Of a stretch of DNA of 64,000 bases, positions 9,530 to 19,553 are shown in pieces. The DNA is from Candidatus Enterovibrio escicola (GTDB taxonomy: Bacteria > Pseudomonadota > Gammaproteobacteria > Enterobacterales > Vibrionaceae), in assembly GCF_002464935.1 (NCBI RefSeq), contig NZ_NBYY01000039.1:1-64000 (forward strand). Reading direction: 5' to 3'. The position numbers and the translations under genes were made by a program. Position 1 is the first letter of the stretch. Every line of letters starts with the position of its first letter. Under the pieces are notes generated by a model. It worked only from the letters and a program-made list of their open reading frames with translations. It was not told the DNA's origin and did no database searches.

Positions 9530-11166
9530 CACTGAGTGAAATTTGTCGTCTTTATCAAATTACTAAAGTTTATCTCAACTACGGACTCGATGAGCTTTTG
9601 CCAAAGCAACCATTAACCCGTATTCCCTATTTTATGCGGAAAATGATATTTTGGTTGAAAAATAGACATGATGATAAGGTACTCGGTGAACGGTTAAGGT
9701 TAGCATTACAATCACTAGGTCCTGTGTGGATTAAATTTGGCCAGATGATGTCTACTCGACGCGATTTGTTTCCATCAGAAATTTCTGATCAGCTAGCGAT
9801 GCTGCAAGATCAAGTTGAACCCTTTGATGGCAAGTTAGCCAGAACTCAAATGGAGAGTGCTCTTGGTGGAGCGCTTGAAACTTGGTTCGATAACTTTGAT
9901 GAAAAACCACTAGCATCTGCATCTATCGCACAGATACACACAGCGACGCTAAAAGAAAATGGCCGTGAAGTGGTGCTAAAAGTTATTCGCCCCGATATTC
10001 TACCCTTAATCCAAGCGGATATTAATCTGATGTACCGGATGGCAAAAATAGTCACACGCTTCTTCCCAAGAGCTCGTTGCTTTAAACCTGTTGAGGTTGT
10101 TAGAGAATATGAAAAAAACTTATTTGCCGAACTCGATCTGATGCGTGAAGCAGCCAATACTATCCAGCTTCGGCGCAATTTTAAAAATGATCATATTCTC
10201 TATATTCCGGAAGTGTTCAGTGATTATTGTCGTACCAATTTTATGGTATCCGAGCGTATCTACGGTATTCAAGTGTCTGATCTTGTTGCTCTAGTGGCTA
10301 ATGGTACGAATATGAAATTACTGGCAGAACGCGGTGTACAGGTGTTCTTCACCCAAGTGTTCCGTGACAACTTCTTCCATGCAGACATGCACCCAGGCAA
10401 TGTTTTTGTCTCCTATGATCATCCAAATAATCCACAATGGATTGGACTGGACTGTAGCATTATTGGTACACTCAATCGGGAAGATAAGCGTTATTTAGCG
10501 GAAAATTTCTTGGCGTTTTTTAATCGAGATTATAGGAAAGTTGCTGAATTGCATGTTAATTCTGGTTGGGTGCTACATAACACTAATGTTGATGAGTTTG
10601 AATTCGCTATTCGTATTGTTTGTGAGCCTATTTTTGGGAAGTCGTTGAGTGAAATTTCTTTTGGTCACGTGCTCTTAAATTTATTCAACACCGCACGTGA
10701 TTTTAACATGGAAGTGCAACCACAGTTAGTGCTACTGCAGAAAACTTTGTTGTACGTGGAAGGCCTTGGACGGCAACTTTATCCACAGCTCGATTTGTGG
10801 AACACTGCCAAACCTTTCCTTGAAGATTGGATGTCTCATCAGCTCGAGCCGAAAGCGCTTTTTAATGTGATAAAAGACAATGCCCCTTTTTGGGCAGAAA
10901 AATTACCAGAATTACCCGCGCTTGTTTACGATAGTTTAAAACAAGGGCGCCAGATGAACCATCGTATAGATGCTATGTACACAAAATTTATAGTCGCGCG
11001 TAAGCAGCATAACTGTGCCAACTTTTTTCTTGGTGTGGGAGCAACACTTCTTGTTACCTCAGCCATACTGTATAGCAATCAGGTGAAATTTCTTCCTCAT
11101 ATTTCTGGAGCAACGGCACTTGGTAGTTGGTTATTTGCATGGTGTACTTTGAATAAAGGAGGTTAA
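9526..11166 (+). CDS. ubiB: ubiquinone biosynthesis atypical kinase/ATPase UbiB
   Basis: 546-residue member of the UbiB/ADCK protein-kinase-like family required for ubiquinone synthesis. Features visible: the signature KFGQ with its helix ([16 protein letters not shown]), the Ala-rich nucleotide loop ([12 protein letters not shown]) in place of a Gly-rich loop, the Lys in VVLKVIRP, catalytic [13 protein letters not shown], and the metal-binding LDCSIIGTL variant normal for UbiB. Two C-terminal hydrophobic helices (about 500-540) anchor it to the inner membrane. The start overlaps the ubiJ stop by 4 bases, showing translational coupling. Confidence 0.97.
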   Translation: MTLSEICRLYQITKVYLNYGLDELLPKQPLTRIPYFMRKMIFWLKNRHDDKVLGERLRLALQSLGPVWIKFGQMMSTRRDLFPSEISDQLAMLQDQVEPFDGKLARTQMESALGGALETWFDNFDEKPLASASIAQIHTATLKENGREVVLKVIRPDILPLIQADINLMYRMAKIVTRFFPRARCFKPVEVVREYEKNLFAELDLMREAANTIQLRRNFKNDHILYIPEVFSDYCRTNFMVSERIYGIQVSDLVALVANGTNMKLLAERGVQVFFTQVFRDNFFHADMHPGNVFVSYDHPNNPQWIGLDCSIIGTLNREDKRYLAENFLAFFNRDYRKVAELHVNSGWVLHNTNVDEFEFAIRIVCEPIFGKSLSEISFGHVLLNLFNTARDFNMEVQPQLVLLQKTLLYVEGLGRQLYPQLDLWNTAKPFLEDWMSHQLEPKALFNVIKDNAPFWAEKLPELPALVYDSLKQGRQMNHRIDAMYTKFIVARKQHNCANFFLGVGATLLVTSAILYSNQVKFLPHISGATALGSWLFAWCTLNKGG

Positions 11167-11279
11167 GTACTCAGTCAATTTAAGGTAGATTGGGGTATGG
11201 TATATAGAAAAATGTTGTAATACTGAGCGAGTCGGATCTTATTAATTTTTAAGTAATATAATTCATAGGTAACCACAAC

Positions 11280-11501
11280 ATGGGTGGTATTAGTATTGGG
11301 CAATTACTAATCGTTGCAGTGATCGTTATGCTGTTGTTTGGTACCAAGAAGCTACGTAACATCGGCAGTGATTTAGGAAAAATAATCAAAGACTTTAAAA
11401 GAACCATGTCTGATGAGGAGAAAAAATATAGTGCTTTCTGCCAGAATAAACTGGAAAAGAAGAAAAGCGTTACGGGAAAGAACAAAGCGAAAAACAAATA
11501 A
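11280..11501 (+). CDS. tatA: twin-arginine translocase subunit TatA
   Basis: 73-residue Tat pore subunit: one N-terminal membrane helix ([22 protein letters not shown]) with the FG hinge, then the amphipathic helix ([18 protein letters not shown]) and a short Lys-rich tail. MGG start at ATG 11280. Exports folded, cofactor-bearing proteins with TatB and TatC encoded next. It lies about 110 bases after ubiB, a gap large enough for its own promoter. Confidence 0.95.
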   Translation: MGGISIGQLLIVAVIVMLLFGTKKLRNIGSDLGKIIKDFKRTMSDEEKKYSAFCQNKLEKKKSVTGKNKAKNK

Positions 11502-11513
11502 TAGGTTTACTTC

Positions 11514-11882
11514 GTGTTTGATATCGGTTTTTGGGAGCTTATTTTAATAGCGGCTGTTGGTCTGATAGTTTTTGGTCCACAGCAGTTTCTGGTTGTTATT
11601 CGAAATGTGTTTCATTATATTAATGCGGTACGTCGTATGGCTTGTTCTGTGTGTTATGAGTTTCGAGAAGAACTCACAAATCAAGAACAGCAAGACTGCT
11701 TAAAGAAAGCCGAGCAGATGGGAATGAAAAATCTATCACGGGATCTACAACAGTCGATTGATGAGTTAAAACAAATGACACAAGACGTGCGGCGTCCTTA
11801 TAGAAGAAATGGTGTAGATGACAACACTGTCCACATCGAAGTTGACAATGTCTTAGAATCTACTAAAGATAAAACTGAATAG
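11514..11882 (+). CDS. tatB: twin-arginine translocase subunit TatB
   Basis: GTG start at 11514 gives the canonical MFDIGFWELILIA N-terminus with conserved Glu8, one membrane helix, an amphipathic helix and a polar tail; 122 residues, shorter than the E. coli protein (171). TatB and TatC form the twin-arginine signal receptor. Oddity: the usual G-P-x-x-L-P hinge reads GPQQFLVV, so the second proline is replaced. This may be tolerated or may be a sign of relaxed selection. It sits 12 bases after tatA. Confidence 0.93.
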   Translation: MFDIGFWELILIAAVGLIVFGPQQFLVVIRNVFHYINAVRRMACSVCYEFREELTNQEQQDCLKKAEQMGMKNLSRDLQQSIDELKQMTQDVRRPYRRNGVDDNTVHIEVDNVLESTKDKTE

Positions 11883-11920
11883 TAGAGCTCGGGGAGGCTC
11901 AAGTATTTTATTGATAACAT

Positions 11921-12661
11921 ATGCCATCTGTTAAAAATACCCAACCACTCATTAACCATCTAGCTGAAGTGAGAGACCGTCTTCTACGTGTTCTGGTGGC
12001 CATATTCTTTGTATTCATCTGTTTGGTCTATTTCTCCAACGATATTTATACTTTTATTGCGGCGCCTTTGGTTGCCAGATTACCGGAGGGCACTAGCATG
12101 ATTGCAACAGATGTGGCCTCACCCTTTTTTACGCCAATCAAGTTAACGTTAGTAATTTCTGTACTCATCGTAGTACCCGTGGTTCTATACCAATTATGGG
12201 CTTTTATTGCACCTGGTTTGTATAAGCACGAAAAACGTCTGGTGATACCGTTATTGATATCGAGTTCACTGTTGTTTTATTTTGGCGTGTCATTTGCCTA
12301 TTTTGTGGTGTTTCCGTTAGTATTTTATTTTTTTACGTCCATCGCCCCGGTGGATGTAAAAATTGCCACAGATATTGCGAGTTATCTAGACTTTATATTA
12401 TCATTATTTATGGCCTTTGGTATTGCGTTTGAAATTCCAGTTTGTATCATCTTATTGGTGTGGCGGGGACTAGTTACACCAGATGATCTCAAAATCAAAC
12501 GTCCTTATATCGTTGTTGTAGCATTTGTGGTTGGCATGCTGCTAACACCGCCAGACCTTTTTTCACAAATGCTATTGGCCATTCCAATGTGTTTGTTGTT
12601 TGAAGTGGGTTTGTTTTTCTCTCGCTTTTATAAACCGTGTGAAAAGTATGATCAGAAATGA
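11921..12661 (+). CDS. tatC: Sec-independent translocase subunit TatC
   Basis: 246-residue polytopic inner-membrane protein with six predicted helices. It keeps the N-terminal [14 protein letters not shown] motif, the cytoplasmic loop [15 protein letters not shown] containing the Phe and Glu needed for signal-peptide recognition, and [18 protein letters not shown]. The end ([15 protein letters not shown]) is shorter than the long acidic tail of E. coli TatC, common in other genera. Completes tatABC. An IS982 copy begins about 150 bases downstream, and the next gene (cysQ) is not its usual neighbour. Confidence 0.97.
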   Translation: MPSVKNTQPLINHLAEVRDRLLRVLVAIFFVFICLVYFSNDIYTFIAAPLVARLPEGTSMIATDVASPFFTPIKLTLVISVLIVVPVVLYQLWAFIAPGLYKHEKRLVIPLLISSSLLFYFGVSFAYFVVFPLVFYFFTSIAPVDVKIATDIASYLDFILSLFMAFGIAFEIPVCIILLVWRGLVTPDDLKIKRPYIVVVAFVVGMLLTPPDLFSQMLLAIPMCLLFEVGLFFSRFYKPCEKYDQK

Positions 12662-12813
12662 TTTACGCTCTTCGTAATAGAGCCAAGGTTACACCTATAG
12701 CTAGATCAAAATAAATTGGCATAATCTACATTATAATAAAACAGCTCATCAATGGAACAACGCTCTTTCCTTCTTATAAACTTCACCTCTGCCCATTTAT
12801 GTTCTATTGGTTA

Positions 12814-13685
12814 ACCTGAACTGCGCATAAGAAATAAACTAAATGCCAAAATCGCGATCTGACCGTTTAAAAGAACTATCTACTGCACAATGACTTGGGC
12901 ATGAATAATTTAGATGCTGTTTTCATCGATGTCGACGACTTCTGCCAGACTTTCCTCCCTCCATGGAAAAAACATCTAATTTCTTCCGGTATCAAACAAA
13001 GAAATAAGCCTCTTTGCCTCTCCGTTAGCGAAGTGATGACGATAGCGATAGCTTTCCATCAATTGATGGTATCGAAACTTCAAAACCTATCACATCCACT
13101 TTGTTTATCACTCCCTCACCGTCAGGAATTGCCTTTGTTGATTCGTCCAAGCTACAGGTTTGTCACAACCTACTCATTCTCAGATATCAGGTTTTTAAAG
13201 GTACCGCGAAGCGAGGAAAAGGAATGATGGGGTGGTTCTACGGTTTCAAATTACACCTTATTATCAATAACCAAGGTAGTATTATCTCAGTCACAGTGAC
13301 GACGGATAACGTGGATGATAGAAAACCTATATCGGAAATGGTTAACGAGATTTGGGGGTGTTTATACGGAAATAAAGGTTATATCTCTGGTCCATTGGAG
13401 CGGGAACTGGCAGACAAGAGAGTAGACACTGATAACGGGTGTAAAAAGAATATAAAACCCAAAGTGATGAAACGTTGGGATCGCCGGATACTCCGGAAAC
13501 GATTTATTATCGAAACCGTTTCTAACCAACTAAAAAACATATCCCGAATTGGGAATTTTCGACACCGAAGTGAAGAAAACTTTATTATCCACCTGATTGA
13601 GGACTCATTGCTTATACGTTCCAACAAAAAAACCATCTTCAAAATTACTTGGTTTTAACAAGCCATACTTATACAGATCTGAGGT
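12814..13685 (+). mobile_element. IS982-family element, both ends present, transposase broken
   Basis: Inverted-repeat ends ACCTGAACTGCGCATAAG (12814) and ..AGATCTGAGGT (13685) bound an 872-bp copy. The transposase is in two frames: 12901-13080 gives MNNLDAVFIDVDDFCQ ... LSVSEVMTIAIAFH, and 13101-13658 gives GIAFVDSSKLQVCHN ... GWFYGFKLHLIIN ... GNKGYISGPLERELADK. An internal deletion of about 100 bases relative to the 38608 copy joins them out of frame. Flanking 7-mers differ (ttggtta on the left, taatcaa on the right), unlike the duplicated 7-mers at two other copies. The ends therefore probably come from different insertions joined by recombination, at the tatC/cysQ synteny break. Confidence 0.88.
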
Positions 13686-13821
13686 TAATCAAGAGCAACT
13701 AGTGGAGATTTAGATTTCATCTCTTCAGGGATACAGTCTCTATCATATTGATAAAGAACATAGTATATAAAGAAACACGGTAAGGTATTTTTTATAAACT
13801 TAAGTGTCTACATCTACCTAT

Positions 13822-13839
13822 CTTATGCGCAACTCAGGT
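13822..13839 (-). mobile_element. solo IS982 left terminus
   Basis: CTTATGCGCAACTCAGGT is the complement of the IS982 left inverted repeat, followed by taat as at other copies. No internal IS sequence adjoins it, so it is a terminal scar left by deletion of the rest of a copy. Confidence 0.6.
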
Positions 13840-13943
13840 TAATTAGAAACACAATAATAGAATGTAATTTTAGTGGATTAAAACATGGTTTACGGGGTAC
13901 TTAGTTTCATTTTAACGTAAGAGAGGTGTAAACTGTTGTGTAA

Positions 13944-14759
13944 TTATCCATCAAAACGAACGATTTCACGCCATGGTAAACCTGTATCCCCTAGCACAAT
14001 AAAGTTGGGATTTACTAAGGAATCGCGCTCGTTATAGGAAAGGGGTGATAAGGTCATGTCGAGAATACGACCACCAGATTCTTCAACAATGCACTGTGTC
14101 GCCGCCGTATCCCATTCACCCGTTGGCCCTAAGCGGAGATAACAATCAACTCCTCCTTCAGCTACCAAGCAAGATTTTAAGGAGGCTGAGCCAAGCAACA
14201 CCAGATCGTAGCTTCTACTTGACGTTAAACGACCGGTAATGATACTAACGTCTTGCCATCTACTTATCGCTATCGACAACGATCTAACATCGTTGCAGTG
14301 CTTAAGCACTGACAAACGTATTCTTTTACCATCTGGCATCACCTTCCATGCACCGTGACCTCTGATCGCATAGTAAAAAATTTTCAATACCGGTCTATAA
14401 ACGACACCCATTACTGGTTGATTCTTTTCCATCAAAGCGATGATGGTAGCAAAGTCCCCGCTGCCTGCAATAAATTCCTGCGTACCATCAAGGGGATCTA
14501 CCAACCAATACCGATGCCATCTTTCACGTTCTTTAAGTGGGATACTCGCATCTTCTTCTGACAACACCGGAATATCAGGCGTCAACACGGTGAGCTTTTC
14601 CGTCACTAATTTATGCGCAGCAAGATCCGCGCTAGTTACAGGTGTATTATCGCTCTTAATTCTTTGTTTAAAATCACTACACTGATAAATATTCAGAATC
14701 ACTTGTCCTGACTCCCTTGCAATCTCGATCACTGGTTGCAATAGCTTCGACAGTTCCAT
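13944..14759 (-). CDS. cysQ: 3'(2'),5'-bisphosphate nucleotidase CysQ
   Basis: Inositol-monophosphatase-fold, metal-dependent phosphatase that removes 3'-phosphoadenosine 5'-phosphate formed during sulfate assimilation and ACP transfer. 271 residues. Metal-site motifs are intact: SEEDAS, WLVDPLDGTQEFI and GEWDTAATQCIVEESGG. In Vibrionaceae cysQ and nudE follow the gsp operon, exactly as here. The 74-base gap after nudE may carry its own promoter. Confidence 0.95.
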   Translation of the reverse strand: MELSKLLQPVIEIARESGQVILNIYQCSDFKQRIKSDNTPVTSADLAAHKLVTEKLTVLTPDIPVLSEEDASIPLKERERWHRYWLVDPLDGTQEFIAGSGDFATIIALMEKNQPVMGVVYRPVLKIFYYAIRGHGAWKVMPDGKRIRLSVLKHCNDVRSLSIAISRWQDVSIITGRLTSSRSYDLVLLGSASLKSCLVAEGGVDCYLRLGPTGEWDTAATQCIVEESGGRILDMTLSPLSYNERDSLVNPNFIVLGDTGLPWREIVRFDG

Positions 14760-14833
14760 GTAATCCTCCTATTAAACACTTACATTACGCCTTTATTCAA
14801 TGTAATTAGTCATCGACATCATGTTTAAAACGT

Positions 14834-15388
14834 TTACTGGTTGGCAAGTTGTTTCAGTGCTAATAGTAATGCCGTAATACTGCGGACTTCTACAAAATCA
14901 ATATGTGACAGTAACGTTTCAGCTTGGCTAACTGGCCAATGAACTAACTCCAATGGCTCAGGTTCATCGCCATCTAGCTTTTCTGGATATAATTCCTGCG
15001 CCAAAAACAGAGTCATTTTGCTAGAAAAATACGATGGTGCCAGTACGACCTTTTTAAGAGTCATTAACCTGTTGGATCCAAAGCCGATTTCTTCTTTTAA
15101 TTCTCGATTTGCCGCATCTAATTCTGTCTCACCTGAATCGATTAAGCCTTTTGGAAAACCTAGTTCATAACGTTCTGTCCCAGCAGCATATTCTCGAACC
15201 AGCAGCAAATCACCATTTTTAGTGACAGGAACCATCAAGACAGCGTGTTGATTACTGGGTTTCATTCGCTCATAAGTTCGCTCAACCCCATTACTGAAAC
15301 GAAGATCCAGCGATTCAATCTGAAATAAGCGCGACTGAGCGATAAGCTTAGCGTTAAAGATCTTTGGGGCGTTATGTTTTTGCGTCAT
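14834..15388 (-). CDS. nudE: ADP compounds hydrolase NudE (Nudix)
   Basis: 184-residue Nudix hydrolase cleaving ADP-ribose, NADH and related ADP-linked compounds. The Nudix box is complete: G-LIDSG-E-TELDAAN-REL-K-EE-IGF, matching GX5EX7REUXEEXGU. N-terminal strands (LIAQSRLFQIESLDLRFSNG) and the C-terminal acidic PEPLELVHW region are family-like. It lies about 20 bases after gspN and reads in the same direction, so may be co-transcribed with the secretion operon. Confidence 0.95.
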   Translation of the reverse strand: MTQKHNAPKIFNAKLIAQSRLFQIESLDLRFSNGVERTYERMKPSNQHAVLMVPVTKNGDLLLVREYAAGTERYELGFPKGLIDSGETELDAANRELKEEIGFGSNRLMTLKKVVLAPSYFSSKMTLFLAQELYPEKLDGDEPEPLELVHWPVSQAETLLSHIDFVEVRSITALLLALKQLANQ

Positions 15389-15411
15389 TTGCCTCTCCTG
15401 ACAAAAGGGAG

Positions 15412-16119
15412 TTACCCGCTGAAACTTAGTCGATAACGACCTTCATTATCTGGCTTGCCTAACCAACCCAACTGATCTTTAATGCCTTCAGGCAAAGCCT
15501 CACCATTAATGAACCAACCATTTACTTCGTAACGTTGATTTGGATCCAGCGACACGTTAAATTCACTTCGCAGTGCATCAGACTCACTACGACCATTCAA
15601 CACTAGGCTACCTGTATCACATGAGAGTATTACTATCACATGACCAGGATTAACCATACCCAGTTGTGAAACAACATTGCCCCGTGACCATGTTAGATAA
15701 CCCTTTAATGTATCGCAAAATGGCTCATTAAGCTGATACTCTTGTACAGTTAAATCAAACTGACCCGACAAACTAACTGGCACTGGATACGGGATAAAAG
15801 ATTGAACAAGAGTAGCTGGTGCTGAAAGAAGAAAATTATTGGCGTATATACCTTTTACGCCATAACCAAGATTACCGTGTGCTGACAACCCCAGAATGCC
15901 GGACAGATGAGTTTCTACTTCGACGTTACCTGTAAACAAAGACCACAGATTAAACTGCCAGTTGAGTATTCCCAATGGCGTACCTTGCCAACGCAATGCT
16001 TGAGCACTCCCTTTCCACACTGTCCCTAACACTTCTTGAAAATATAATTTAGGTGTCGCCGGTAAATATCGTAAGGCAAAGGAAGCTGGGATATGTGTTA
16101 CTACACTGACAAAGGTCAC
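15412..16119 (-). CDS. gspN: type II secretion system protein GspN (start uncertain)
   Basis: GspN is the last, non-universal gene of the type II secretion operon. It is a periplasmic protein anchored by one N-terminal helix. From the first standard start (GTG 16119) the product is 235 residues but loses most of its membrane anchor. Upstream in the same frame, an ATT at 16164 lies 8 bases after a strong GGAGG. Beginning there gives (I/M)KIEGKLIIGVLFFFVTFVS, a proper anchor and a 250-residue protein directly abutting gspM. ATT may be a genuine rare start or a mutated ATG. The body (GYGVKGIYANNFLLSAPATL, LNWQFNLWSLFTG) fits the family. Confidence 0.88.
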   Translation of the reverse strand: MTFVSVVTHIPASFALRYLPATPKLYFQEVLGTVWKGSAQALRWQGTPLGILNWQFNLWSLFTGNVEVETHLSGILGLSAHGNLGYGVKGIYANNFLLSAPATLVQSFIPYPVPVSLSGQFDLTVQEYQLNEPFCDTLKGYLTWSRGNVVSQLGMVNPGHVIVILSCDTGSLVLNGRSESDALRSEFNVSLDPNQRYEVNGWFINGEALPEGIKDQLGWLGKPDNEGRYRLSFSG

Positions 16120-16165
16120 GAAGAAGAAAAGGACACCGATAATAAGTTTTCCTTCAATCTTAATT

Positions 16166-16639
16166 TTAATAGCCTCCTAACTGAAGACGTTTTACGTCTA
16201 CTACACCTTCGGTATCAGTTTTACCTAGGTCGATAAATTTCACCTGAACTCCATGAGTTACCTCCAAAAAATCTAACCAACTCAATAGGGTATTAAACGG
16301 CATTGGTTTCAACCATACCTGTAATTCTTCTTGTTGTGGTTGCAACCTGACAATTTCAAGGTTATAGCGCTTTACACTGGTCGTGACAGCCTGATTCAAG
16401 GGTAGTGAGCTAAGTTGTCTACGGTTACCAGCAGTCGCGCGTAGCCCTTCAATTTCTGCTGCCTTTTCACTTACCCATGTTAGGAGAATCTTTTCATTGG
16501 ATAACCACTGTTTTGCGAGTTTTACACGCTCGCATAATGGATGGATACCCCCCCAATAGAGTCCACCAAGCAACAGTACAGACAAAACTCCCCTTAACAA
16601 ACATTTTTCTCGACGGGACAATCTTTGAAAATAAGCCAA
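16166..16639 (-). CDS. gspM: type II secretion system protein GspM
   Basis: 157-residue inner-membrane platform protein: a short cytoplasmic N-terminus (MAYFQRLSRREKCLLRG), one membrane helix (VLSVLLLGGLYWGGIHPL), then a coiled and ferredoxin-like periplasmic domain. It pairs with GspL to couple the GspE ATPase to the pseudopilus. It sits between gspL (15-base gap) and gspN, the standard order. Confidence 0.93.
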   Translation of the reverse strand: MAYFQRLSRREKCLLRGVLSVLLLGGLYWGGIHPLCERVKLAKQWLSNEKILLTWVSEKAAEIEGLRATAGNRRQLSSLPLNQAVTTSVKRYNLEIVRLQPQQEELQVWLKPMPFNTLLSWLDFLEVTHGVQVKFIDLGKTDTEGVVDVKRLQLGGY

Positions 16640-16654
16640 TATTAATTTAATTTG

Positions 16655-17857
16655 TTAAGACCTCTTCAGCACAAACGCACCTGTCACACTTTGCTGATTT
16701 CGACTTAATTGACCACGTTCAGTCTCGTATTTACTTGAGAGAACTTCTCGTAGTTTTTCGAAATCACCAAACTCTTTTCCGCGGGCGTTAAATCGGAACT
16801 CACCCCGCTTTTGATCATAGCGCATGGAATCAAGCTCGATACCAGATACACTTTTCAATAATGGACCTAGCTCTGCAAGCCAAACCATCACACCAGTTTG
16901 CTGATTCTCCCCAGACAAACGACTGACTTCGTTATTCATCAAGAGACGAAAATAACTGGCAGTGGGAATATGTTGGTTATTGGGTAGTACTGTGCGCAAC
17001 CGTGCTTCACTTTCTTCGCGATACTGCCGTGCTTGGGTTTCCATCTGATATAGGTTTGTTACTTCTTCTGCGACCTGCACACATAGTAAGACACTGGCAA
17101 CGATGGCTACGCCACGCCACAGTTTAAGATGTTTATATATTTGACTTTGTGGTTTATATTTTCCTGTCAGCAACGTATATCGATGTTGCATAGCACCTTG
17201 AGCCAACAGTAGCAGCACCTGTTCTGTGGGTTCACAACGCCAACTCATGGGAGCAGAAACAGGCAACGTAGAATAACTTACCACAGGGAAATCAACATGT
17301 TTGTAATTACACTCACTATTCACTCCTCGTAACCATATCAGCAACCACCTATCTTCTGCCGCACCTCCTTGCATTTCCCCAAATCGGAGTAACCAACGCT
17401 TGCTTAGTGATACTGCGCTATACGCATCGTCACGATGTGGTAGACACAAGCAATCAGGGATTAGGCGTTTAATTGATATACCTGCATCAGACAATAGATC
17501 CAACCAACGTTGCATAATACACCGATCGATCACGGCAACATGTGCAAGTGTTTCTGTTTTTCCCAGCAAAGCAACATGTACTTGATCCACATCTTGAGCC
17601 AGATTATCCTCAAGCAGATAAGGTAATATCGTTTCCAACTGACGCTCACTGCCGGAAGGGAGCACGACTGAGATCAACATCAATGAAGCACTGTCTGCTA
17701 ATACCATGACTTCACGGTCTTTGGCATATTTAGCCAGCTGCACCACACTATTAGCTTCACCCGATGCAATCACATTTTGCTGATTTGGTGACCACACCAG
17801 CCACGGTATCATGGCCTTCGGATCACTATTAAACCTGATTGTCAGGATTTCGCTCAC
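16655..17857 (-). CDS. gspL: type II secretion system protein GspL
   Basis: 400-residue bitopic protein: an actin-like cytoplasmic domain (about 1-240) that binds GspE, a membrane helix near 246-265 (WRGVAIVASVLLCVQVAE), and a periplasmic ferredoxin-like domain. Overlaps the gspK end by 29 bases. Domain order and length match the Vibrio EpsL type; no interruption is seen. Confidence 0.94.
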   Translation of the reverse strand: MSEILTIRFNSDPKAMIPWLVWSPNQQNVIASGEANSVVQLAKYAKDREVMVLADSASLMLISVVLPSGSERQLETILPYLLEDNLAQDVDQVHVALLGKTETLAHVAVIDRCIMQRWLDLLSDAGISIKRLIPDCLCLPHRDDAYSAVSLSKRWLLRFGEMQGGAAEDRWLLIWLRGVNSECNYKHVDFPVVSYSTLPVSAPMSWRCEPTEQVLLLLAQGAMQHRYTLLTGKYKPQSQIYKHLKLWRGVAIVASVLLCVQVAEEVTNLYQMETQARQYREESEARLRTVLPNNQHIPTASYFRLLMNNEVSRLSGENQQTGVMVWLAELGPLLKSVSGIELDSMRYDQKRGEFRFNARGKEFGDFEKLREVLSSKYETERGQLSRNQQSVTGAFVLKRS

Positions 17858-18839
17858 TCATTCCTCCAAAGCGTCGACGGGTCACTGTGACCGTGCCATT
17901 TTTATTTCTTTTCAAAAGTACACGCATTCTCAACGTAGTGCTGTCAATGGTGATTTTTGTGTCTAACTCAAAGTAAACGCTTTGAACCTCAAAAAAAGGT
18001 AGCACACGTTTTTTTTCTTGTTTCTCTATATGTATCAGTGCAGGTTCCGTCATAAAACTAGCTATATTTTTCCAACCATCTATTGTGTTCCTCCCACTGA
18101 TAAGTTGCTTGGCTTGATCGTCACTCAAATTTGGGTAGAACATTGCCGTCAGCAACGGTGTGTCTTTTTTAAGCAACGAATTAACATTAAGCACTAACTT
18201 GCTGTTAGGTAAGGCACACAAGAACGGACTGACTTTTTCGAACATCTCTTGTGAAACACCATTCACAGCACGCCACTCAGAGATGTCTGCCATAAAACCA
18301 TTAGGGATAACATGTGCTAATGGTCGAACTTCATATTTGCTATCTTCAACACCAAGACGTGATTGTACAGTCGTATCTATATCAATATATTCCCACGTCG
18401 ATGCTGCAGCAGTTTCCGCCTCAAAGCTGTCAATATCCTGTGACTCTATCAATTGCTGCAACACAACCACCAAAAACGGATTGGTGCCATTTGTTGTCGG
18501 TTTAATATCTCTCAGGCTATTAACATTAAAACAAGCCTGTCGATCAAATACACTACTAGTCGCCTGTCCTCTATCAATGGGGTATATTTGATAACGCAAT
18601 GATAAAAACTGACTCAATGTCACGTGATCCTCGTTGTTTATGCTTTTCCCTATACCATATCGTACCAATGATTCCACGGATTGAGCATACCAATATGCTT
18701 GCTGGTATCTAAGTTGGGATTCCACACGGTTTAGATTGGCAAACATCCGGCTAGCCATACGAACCGCAACGGTGGTCATTAATGCCATGATTAGCAATAC
18801 AATCAGTAACGCCACACCTTGCTGAGATTTTCGTATCAT
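17829..18839 (-). CDS. gspK: type II secretion minor pseudopilin GspK
   Basis: 336-residue minor pseudopilin with leader MIRKSQQG, cleaved before VALLIVLLIMALM. As usual for GspK the +5 Glu is absent and the protein is much larger than other pseudopilins. It has two SAM-like lobes in the large alpha domain (e.g. LVLNVNSLLKKDTPLL, ISGRNTIDGW). Forms the pseudopilus tip with GspI and GspJ. A start 12 bases after gspJ keeps the operon order. Confidence 0.94.
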   Translation of the reverse strand: MIRKSQQGVALLIVLLIMALMTTVAVRMASRMFANLNRVESQLRYQQAYWYAQSVESLVRYGIGKSINNEDHVTLSQFLSLRYQIYPIDRGQATSSVFDRQACFNVNSLRDIKPTTNGTNPFLVVVLQQLIESQDIDSFEAETAAASTWEYIDIDTTVQSRLGVEDSKYEVRPLAHVIPNGFMADISEWRAVNGVSQEMFEKVSPFLCALPNSKLVLNVNSLLKKDTPLLTAMFYPNLSDDQAKQLISGRNTIDGWKNIASFMTEPALIHIEKQEKKRVLPFFEVQSVYFELDTKITIDSTTLRMRVLLKRNKNGTVTVTRRRFGGMSERNPDNQV

Positions 18840-18851
18840 CGCATATTCATT

Positions 18852-19553
18852 TTATGAACCAAGTATTTGGCTTGGCAGAAGATAGATACGCGTGAGTTTC
18901 CCATAACGTTCAGTTTCCAGCGTCACACGGATAGCCTTTGGGATCATCGAAGGTTTCTTCCAGTTTTTTTTCCAGCTATTATCATCCATAACTTCAAACG
19001 ATAAGTCAGTCACGCCTTCCATCAATTTTATTACCGCTGGTTCCGTTGCTAGGCTGTCATCTGGGTACATCCAGCGCATACGATCAAGTGTCTTGTCCTT
19101 CAATCTATACCCCACTTTCACCACTTCACTACGTGGAAAAAGCTGTTGTGGATTTATCCAACCACCTCGTACGAAACGGATCCCATCCCCGTGGGAATCC
19201 AACACATTGTCACCCATTTCGAGCAAATATATTTCTGCTTCATTCCCGCCATTCCGATATTGTCTGGCCAGTAATTGGCGGAAATCACTATCCATAATCA
19301 CCAAGGTTCGCTGTAAGATCTTAAGCGCATTACCCACTTCTTCAGTTTGCTGATTGGCTGTGATGACATTACGAAGAACTTGGTTAGCTAACATGCTCAA
19401 ACTAGCAAAAATTGCTAGTGCCAATATCACCTCAATCAATGTAAATCCGAGTGAATCTCGCCAACGAAGATTCTGTGCCGTTTTAACGTGGTAGGATCGT
19501 TTATCCTTCCAACAGCCTTTAGTTTGCCAAGAGTGGTTATCTTGCCGAAACAT
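18852..19553 (-). CDS. gspJ: type II secretion minor pseudopilin GspJ
   Basis: Carries the prepilin signature G-FTLIEVILALAIFASLS with cleavage after G36. The leader is unusually long (36 residues) if ATG 19553 is used; I saw no better start closer to the cleavage site. The start overlaps gspI by 17 bases. 233 residues; the C-terminal beta domain (VIKLMEGVTDLSFEVMDDNSW, IRVTLETERYGKLTRIYLL) is typical. Minor tip pseudopilin. Confidence 0.93.
   Translation of the reverse strand: MFRQDNHSWQTKGCWKDKRSYHVKTAQNLRWRDSLGFTLIEVILALAIFASLSMLANQVLRNVITANQQTEEVGNALKILQRTLVIMDSDFRQLLARQYRNGGNEAEIYLLEMGDNVLDSHGDGIRFVRGGWINPQQLFPRSEVVKVGYRLKDKTLDRMRWMYPDDSLATEPAVIKLMEGVTDLSFEVMDDNSWKKNWKKPSMIPKAIRVTLETERYGKLTRIYLLPSQILGS

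Noticed and set aside
8887-11166. ubiJ-ubiB as a novel kinase pair
   Set aside because: The SCP2-domain protein plus [12 protein letters not shown] kinase-like protein after ubiE is the standard ubiEJB arrangement.
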